From: Sedimentisphaerales bacterium
GTDB taxonomy: Bacteria > Planctomycetota > Phycisphaerae > Sedimentisphaerales > SG8-4
DNA length: 9,142 nucleotides
Reading direction: 5' to 3'
Assembly: GCA_016928975.1 (NCBI GenBank)
Contig: JAFGJR010000212.1
Location: 1-9,142, forward strand
The notes under the pieces were generated by a model. It saw only the letters and a list, made by a program, of their open reading frames with translations, was not told the origin of the DNA and searched no databases. The number at the start of each line of letters is the position of its first letter. The first letter of the stretch is position 1. Position numbers and translations under genes: made by a program. Shown one piece after another: positions 7,774-9,142 of this stretch.

Positions 7774-8445
7774 TCATTCGATGCGATGGTCCACAGGTGG
7801 AATGGTCCCGGTGCTCCTTGGGCCAAAGCCCAGGAACCACCAGTCGTCGCGGTAAGCCTTTCCGATCGACAGTCCCGAGCTGGCGACCACTTCACCGGTG
7901 TCGCTCCAAAACGCCACGTAGGCCACGCTGGCGAACCCAATCTGCTTGACCTCCTTCGTGATGGCGATTTCCGGCGTCACGATACTGGGTACCGGCACAC
8001 CGGCCGCGGCCGAAGCTCCCGCAGCCGCCGCTCCGATGGAGGGAAGCCCGAACAGGCTCTCGTAACGGTCGATGCCGACGCCCCCGCTTCTGACCTCCAG
8101 GATAATCTCGGCCTCCTTCCGTTCGGCCGAGATTTGTACGCCCGAGAGAAGCAGCTTGGCGCGAAGCTCACCCAGAACGAACTCTCTCTCCGCGGCCGCG
8201 AAATACGTGTCGTCAAGATAAACCTTGCGTCCGTGCAGTACCTCGAAGGACAACGGCTTGACGGCTTCGATAGCGGCCTGGGAAAGGAGGAACTGCTCCG
8301 TTGCTGTCCTTGCCGGATCGGTCACGCGCAAGTTGGCACATCCCGCCAGCATCACCGCAGCGGTCGCGGTTGTCATCACCAGCCGAACCGCTGCCATCCC
8401 ACAGATGCGTCCCCCCAGTGTCGTGCCTTCCTTGGCAACTTTCAT
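7774..8445 (-). CDS. Lipoprotein, DUF6655-like
   Basis: The chosen start at 8445 gives 223 residues: a basic n-region, a hydrophobic stretch (AAVRLVMTTATAAVM) and the lipobox LAGC with the lipidated cysteine at residue 36, a signal-peptidase II site. The mature part runs NLRVTDPARTATEQFLLSQAAIEAV, then GRKVYLDDTYF, LRAKLLLSGVQI, EAEIILEVRSGGVGIDRYESLFGLPS, an alanine/glycine-rich segment, TPEIAITKEVKQIGFASVAYVAFWSDTGEVVASSG and a C-terminal WWFLGFGP. This pattern resembles the DUF6655 lipoproteins I associate with planctomycetes; their function is not known to me. An ATG 90 nt further upstream is in frame, but it lies upstream of the promoter at 8483-8511, while 8445 has GGGAGG 4 nt before it. 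An alternative start at residue 17 would still leave a signal peptide. It is the first gene of a probable operon with the AsmA-like gene, which hints at an envelope role. Confidence 0.72.
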   Translation of the reverse strand: MKVAKEGTTLGGRICGMAAVRLVMTTATAAVMLAGCANLRVTDPARTATEQFLLSQAAIEAVKPLSFEVLHGRKVYLDDTYFAAAEREFVLGELRAKLLLSGVQISAERKEAEIILEVRSGGVGIDRYESLFGLPSIGAAAAGASAAAGVPVPSIVTPEIAITKEVKQIGFASVAYVAFWSDTGEVVASSGLSIGKAYRDDWWFLGFGPRSTGTIPPVDHRIE

Positions 8446-8449
8446 ACAG

Positions 8450-8455
8450 CCTCCC
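8450..8455 (-). promoter_or_regulatory. Ribosome binding site deciding the lipoprotein start
   Basis: On the minus strand GGGAGG stands 4 nt before the ATG at 8445. This supports that start over the longer in-frame ATG at 8535. Confidence 0.6.
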
Positions 8456-8482
8456 AGGCCAAAGTGCCGTCCAGATGGAGCT

Positions 8483-8511
8483 TGTATATCAAAGCCGTGC
8501 CGCTCCGTCAA
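8483..8511 (-). promoter_or_regulatory. Sigma-70-type promoter of the lipoprotein-AsmA operon
   Basis: Read on the minus strand, TTGACG (8506-8511) is followed after exactly 17 nt by TATACA (8483-8488). The expected transcript start is near 8476, giving a leader of about 30 nt to the ATG at 8445. No promoter of similar quality was noticed in the 67 nt before the AsmA-like gene, consistent with one transcript. Confidence 0.6.
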
Positions 8512-8702
8512 AGGCCAAATGCCGCACAAGGCCATGCGCCTCTGGTGACCAACCCCGACAGACCACGCTCGCAGCGAATCTCCACCTCAGAAGCGCGCCT
8601 GCGCGACCGCCGATCATTGCGACCGATAACAGCACCTCTCCCAAATTTTCCCAGCAGACGCCTTTCTTGCGCTCCTACGCCTCTATTACAGCAGAATTCC
8701 TC

Positions 8703-8724
8703 TCCAAGATCGCGAAATCTTGGA
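8703..8724. repeat. Perfect palindrome upstream of the small-ORF promoter (operator candidate)
   Basis: TCCAAGAT (8703-8710) and ATCTTGGA (8717-8724) are exact inverted repeats around CGCGAA. The right arm ends 9 nt before the -35 box at 8734, which centres the site about 55 nt before the predicted transcript start. That position suits a dimeric regulator. No T-run follows on either strand, so a terminator is less likely. Confidence 0.4.
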
Positions 8725-8733
8725 TACAGGATA

Positions 8734-8762
8734 TTGACTTCCGTCCCCTTTTGTGGTACAAT
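8734..8762 (+). promoter_or_regulatory. Strong extended -10 sigma-70-type promoter
   Basis: TTGACT (8734-8739), a 17-nt spacer and TACAAT (8757-8762), with a TG one base before the -10 (8754-8755, extended -10). Each hexamer matches the consensus at five of six positions. The transcript should begin near 8769, about 23 nt before the ATG at 8792. It is the best promoter match in the window. Confidence 0.65.
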
Positions 8763-8791
8763 CGCATTATACATTTGGGGTGGTGTAAGCT

Positions 8792-8857
8792 ATGAACGAG
8801 CTATTCTTGACGATGTTTGTGATGCTCCTGTTTCTTCTCGGCGTCACGACAAAGTAG
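8792..8857 (+). CDS. Candidate 21-residue hydrophobic microprotein
   Basis: ATG at 8792 opens a 21-codon frame ending at TAG (8855-8857). The peptide begins MNELFL, has a continuous hydrophobic core (residues 4-18, LFLTMFVMLLFLLGV) and ends TTK, the layout of a single-pass small membrane protein. A GGGGTGG stretch (8777-8783) lies 8 nt before the ATG, and a very good promoter places the transcript start about 23 nt upstream. There is no family I recognise. It could be a membrane microprotein, a toxin-like peptide, a leader peptide, or the remnant start of a longer gene, because the same frame stays open for 39 codons after the stop. The evidence is promoter, spacing and composition only; translation is unproven. 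Confidence 0.42.
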   Translation: MNELFLTMFVMLLFLLGVTTK

Positions 8858-9019
8858 CAGTCCGAACCGGAATCACGAGCCAAACGCTGGTTGGGCCGTC
8901 TGCCGTTCGGAGTGGAAATCTACACAAAGTTGCGTACAGCGCCGGGGTTCTTCTTCCCATTTTTCCTACTGGCGTAGATTGTGCGTTCACTGACCATCGC
9001 ATTCTCTGCATATTAACAC

Positions 9020-9056
9020 ATACCATTTCGCCGTGTCAGCCTGGAGATAATGGTAT
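9020..9056. repeat. Spaced inverted repeat ATACCATT / AATGGTAT
   Basis: ATACCATT (9020-9027) and AATGGTAT (9049-9056) are perfect inverted copies separated by 21 nt. The spacing, about three helical turns between centres, would allow regulator half-sites as well as a large-loop hairpin. Function unknown. Confidence 0.35.
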
Positions 9057-9070
9057 ATTGGGCTATGCAC

Positions 9071-9099
9071 TTGACTCCAGCAGCCACTACATGTAGTGT
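9071..9099 (+). promoter_or_regulatory. Weak candidate promoter for the transposase
   Basis: TTGACT (9071-9076), 17 nt, TAGTGT (9094-9099). The -35 is good and the -10 poor (three of six). The -10 overlaps the 14-bp palindrome, so a factor binding there would occlude it. Transcription would begin near the start codon at 9108, leaving almost no leader. Confidence 0.2.
9085..9098. repeat. 14-bp perfect palindrome CACTACATGTAGTG
   Basis: Two 7-bp halves abut with no spacer, 9 nt before the transposase ATG. It may be an operator, or part of an insertion-sequence end; the outer flanks of the two halves do not match each other. Confidence 0.4.
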
Positions 9100-9107
9100 A
9101 TGGGGGC

Positions 9108-9142
9108 ATGGAAGATTACCCGAGGACTCTGCTGGAATTTGA
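9108..9142 (+). CDS. IS1595-family transposase, first 11 codons only
   Basis: ATG at 9108 begins MEDYPRTLLEF and the frame runs off the window. The DYPRTLLEFE-type opening is what I know from IS1595-family (ISXO2-like DDE) transposases, which continue into a zinc-ribbon domain; none of that is visible here. An in-frame TGA at 9072-9074 limits the start to 9096 (GTG) or 9108 (ATG). GGGGG just before the ATG is too close to be an ideal ribosome site. IS1595 elements move by cut-and-paste with short terminal inverted repeats, so the element's left end should lie a short way upstream. The call rests on 11 residues and is therefore provisional. Confidence 0.55.
   Translation, partial: MEDYPRTLLEF

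Larger units (their letters stand above)
8446..8791. other. Divergent intergenic region with two outward promoters
   Basis: About 345 nt lie between the lipoprotein start and the small plus-strand ORF. It carries a minus-strand promoter (8483-8511), an 8-bp-arm palindrome (8703-8724) and a plus-strand promoter (8734-8762). In the middle (about 8512-8702) I see no supported gene or RNA. Confidence 0.6.
8858..9107. other. Intergenic region before the transposase start
   Basis: About 250 nt with no certain gene. In the frame of the 21-codon ORF it stays open to TAG at 8975-8977. It contains a 7-bp inverted repeat (TCCGAAC 8861-8867 with GTTCGGA 8905-8911), an 8-bp inverted repeat (9020-9056) and a 14-bp perfect palindrome (9085-9098). 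It looks more AT-rich towards its right end than the coding parts of the window. The left terminus of an insertion sequence may lie in it. Confidence 0.5.

Noticed and set aside
8446..8535. 30-codon N-terminal extension of the lipoprotein
   Set aside because: The upstream ATG lies before the predicted transcript start. The extension would bury the signal peptide about 65 residues from the N terminus, while the inner ATG at 8445 has a ribosome site and gives a normal lipoprotein signal.
8766..8771. Perfect TATAAT on the minus strand
   Set aside because: There is no -35-like hexamer at 16-19 nt. It only reflects the AT-rich stretch after the plus-strand -10.
8508..8774. 88-codon minus-strand open frame upstream of the lipoprotein gene
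   Set aside because: It overlaps both promoters and the palindrome, is arginine-rich without pattern, and has no good ribosome site.
7786..9096. 436-codon plus-strand open frame
   Set aside because: It runs antisense to the lipoprotein gene, then through its promoter and the intergenic region, and has no recognisable protein pattern. The opposite strand has a clear lipobox protein with ribosome site and promoter, so this frame is open by GC-rich composition.

Overview
The window looks like chromosomal DNA of a Planctomycetota bacterium, probably of the class Phycisphaerae. The reasons are the GC-rich coding sequence, large secreted beta-sandwich proteins with repeated GQTYYWRVDEVN-type modules and a 'DDFESYTDD...WADGYYDDTNGSQVGH' module ending in LYIDD, and a lipoprotein resembling a family I associate with planctomycetes. 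This placement rests on recognising protein styles, not on a search.

Left part (1-4201, plus strand): the 3' end of a secreted LamG-domain protein, a roughly 440-nt intergenic stretch with a candidate promoter and long leader, then a complete 952-residue exported multidomain protein (DNRLRE/CBM96-like, Fn3-like, F5/8-type-C-like, Fn3-like, then a terminal beta-sandwich module with a DUF1349-like domain inserted into it). Both proteins carry versions of the same LYIDD-ending terminal module, so they look like members of one surface or secreted carbohydrate-binding family. No catalytic domain is recognisable in either.

Middle (4320-8445, minus strand): a probable two-gene operon. A good sigma-70-like promoter (8483-8511) drives a lipoprotein gene with an LAGC lipobox (DUF6655-like), followed 67 nt later by a 1128-residue AsmA/TamB-like protein with one N-terminal membrane anchor. 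This suggests a cell-envelope lipid-transfer or outer-membrane maintenance unit. A long imperfect hairpin (4237-4272) separates this operon from the convergent 952-residue gene.

Right part (8446-9142): non-coding and small-gene DNA. It holds a very good extended -10 promoter (8734-8762) with a palindrome just upstream. This promoter sits 23-30 nt ahead of a 21-codon ORF for a hydrophobic microprotein. An unusual in-frame open stretch follows that ORF's UAG stop. Further on are two inverted repeats. At the very edge are the first codons (MEDYPRTLLEF) of what looks like an IS1595-family transposase, so the right edge probably enters an insertion sequence.
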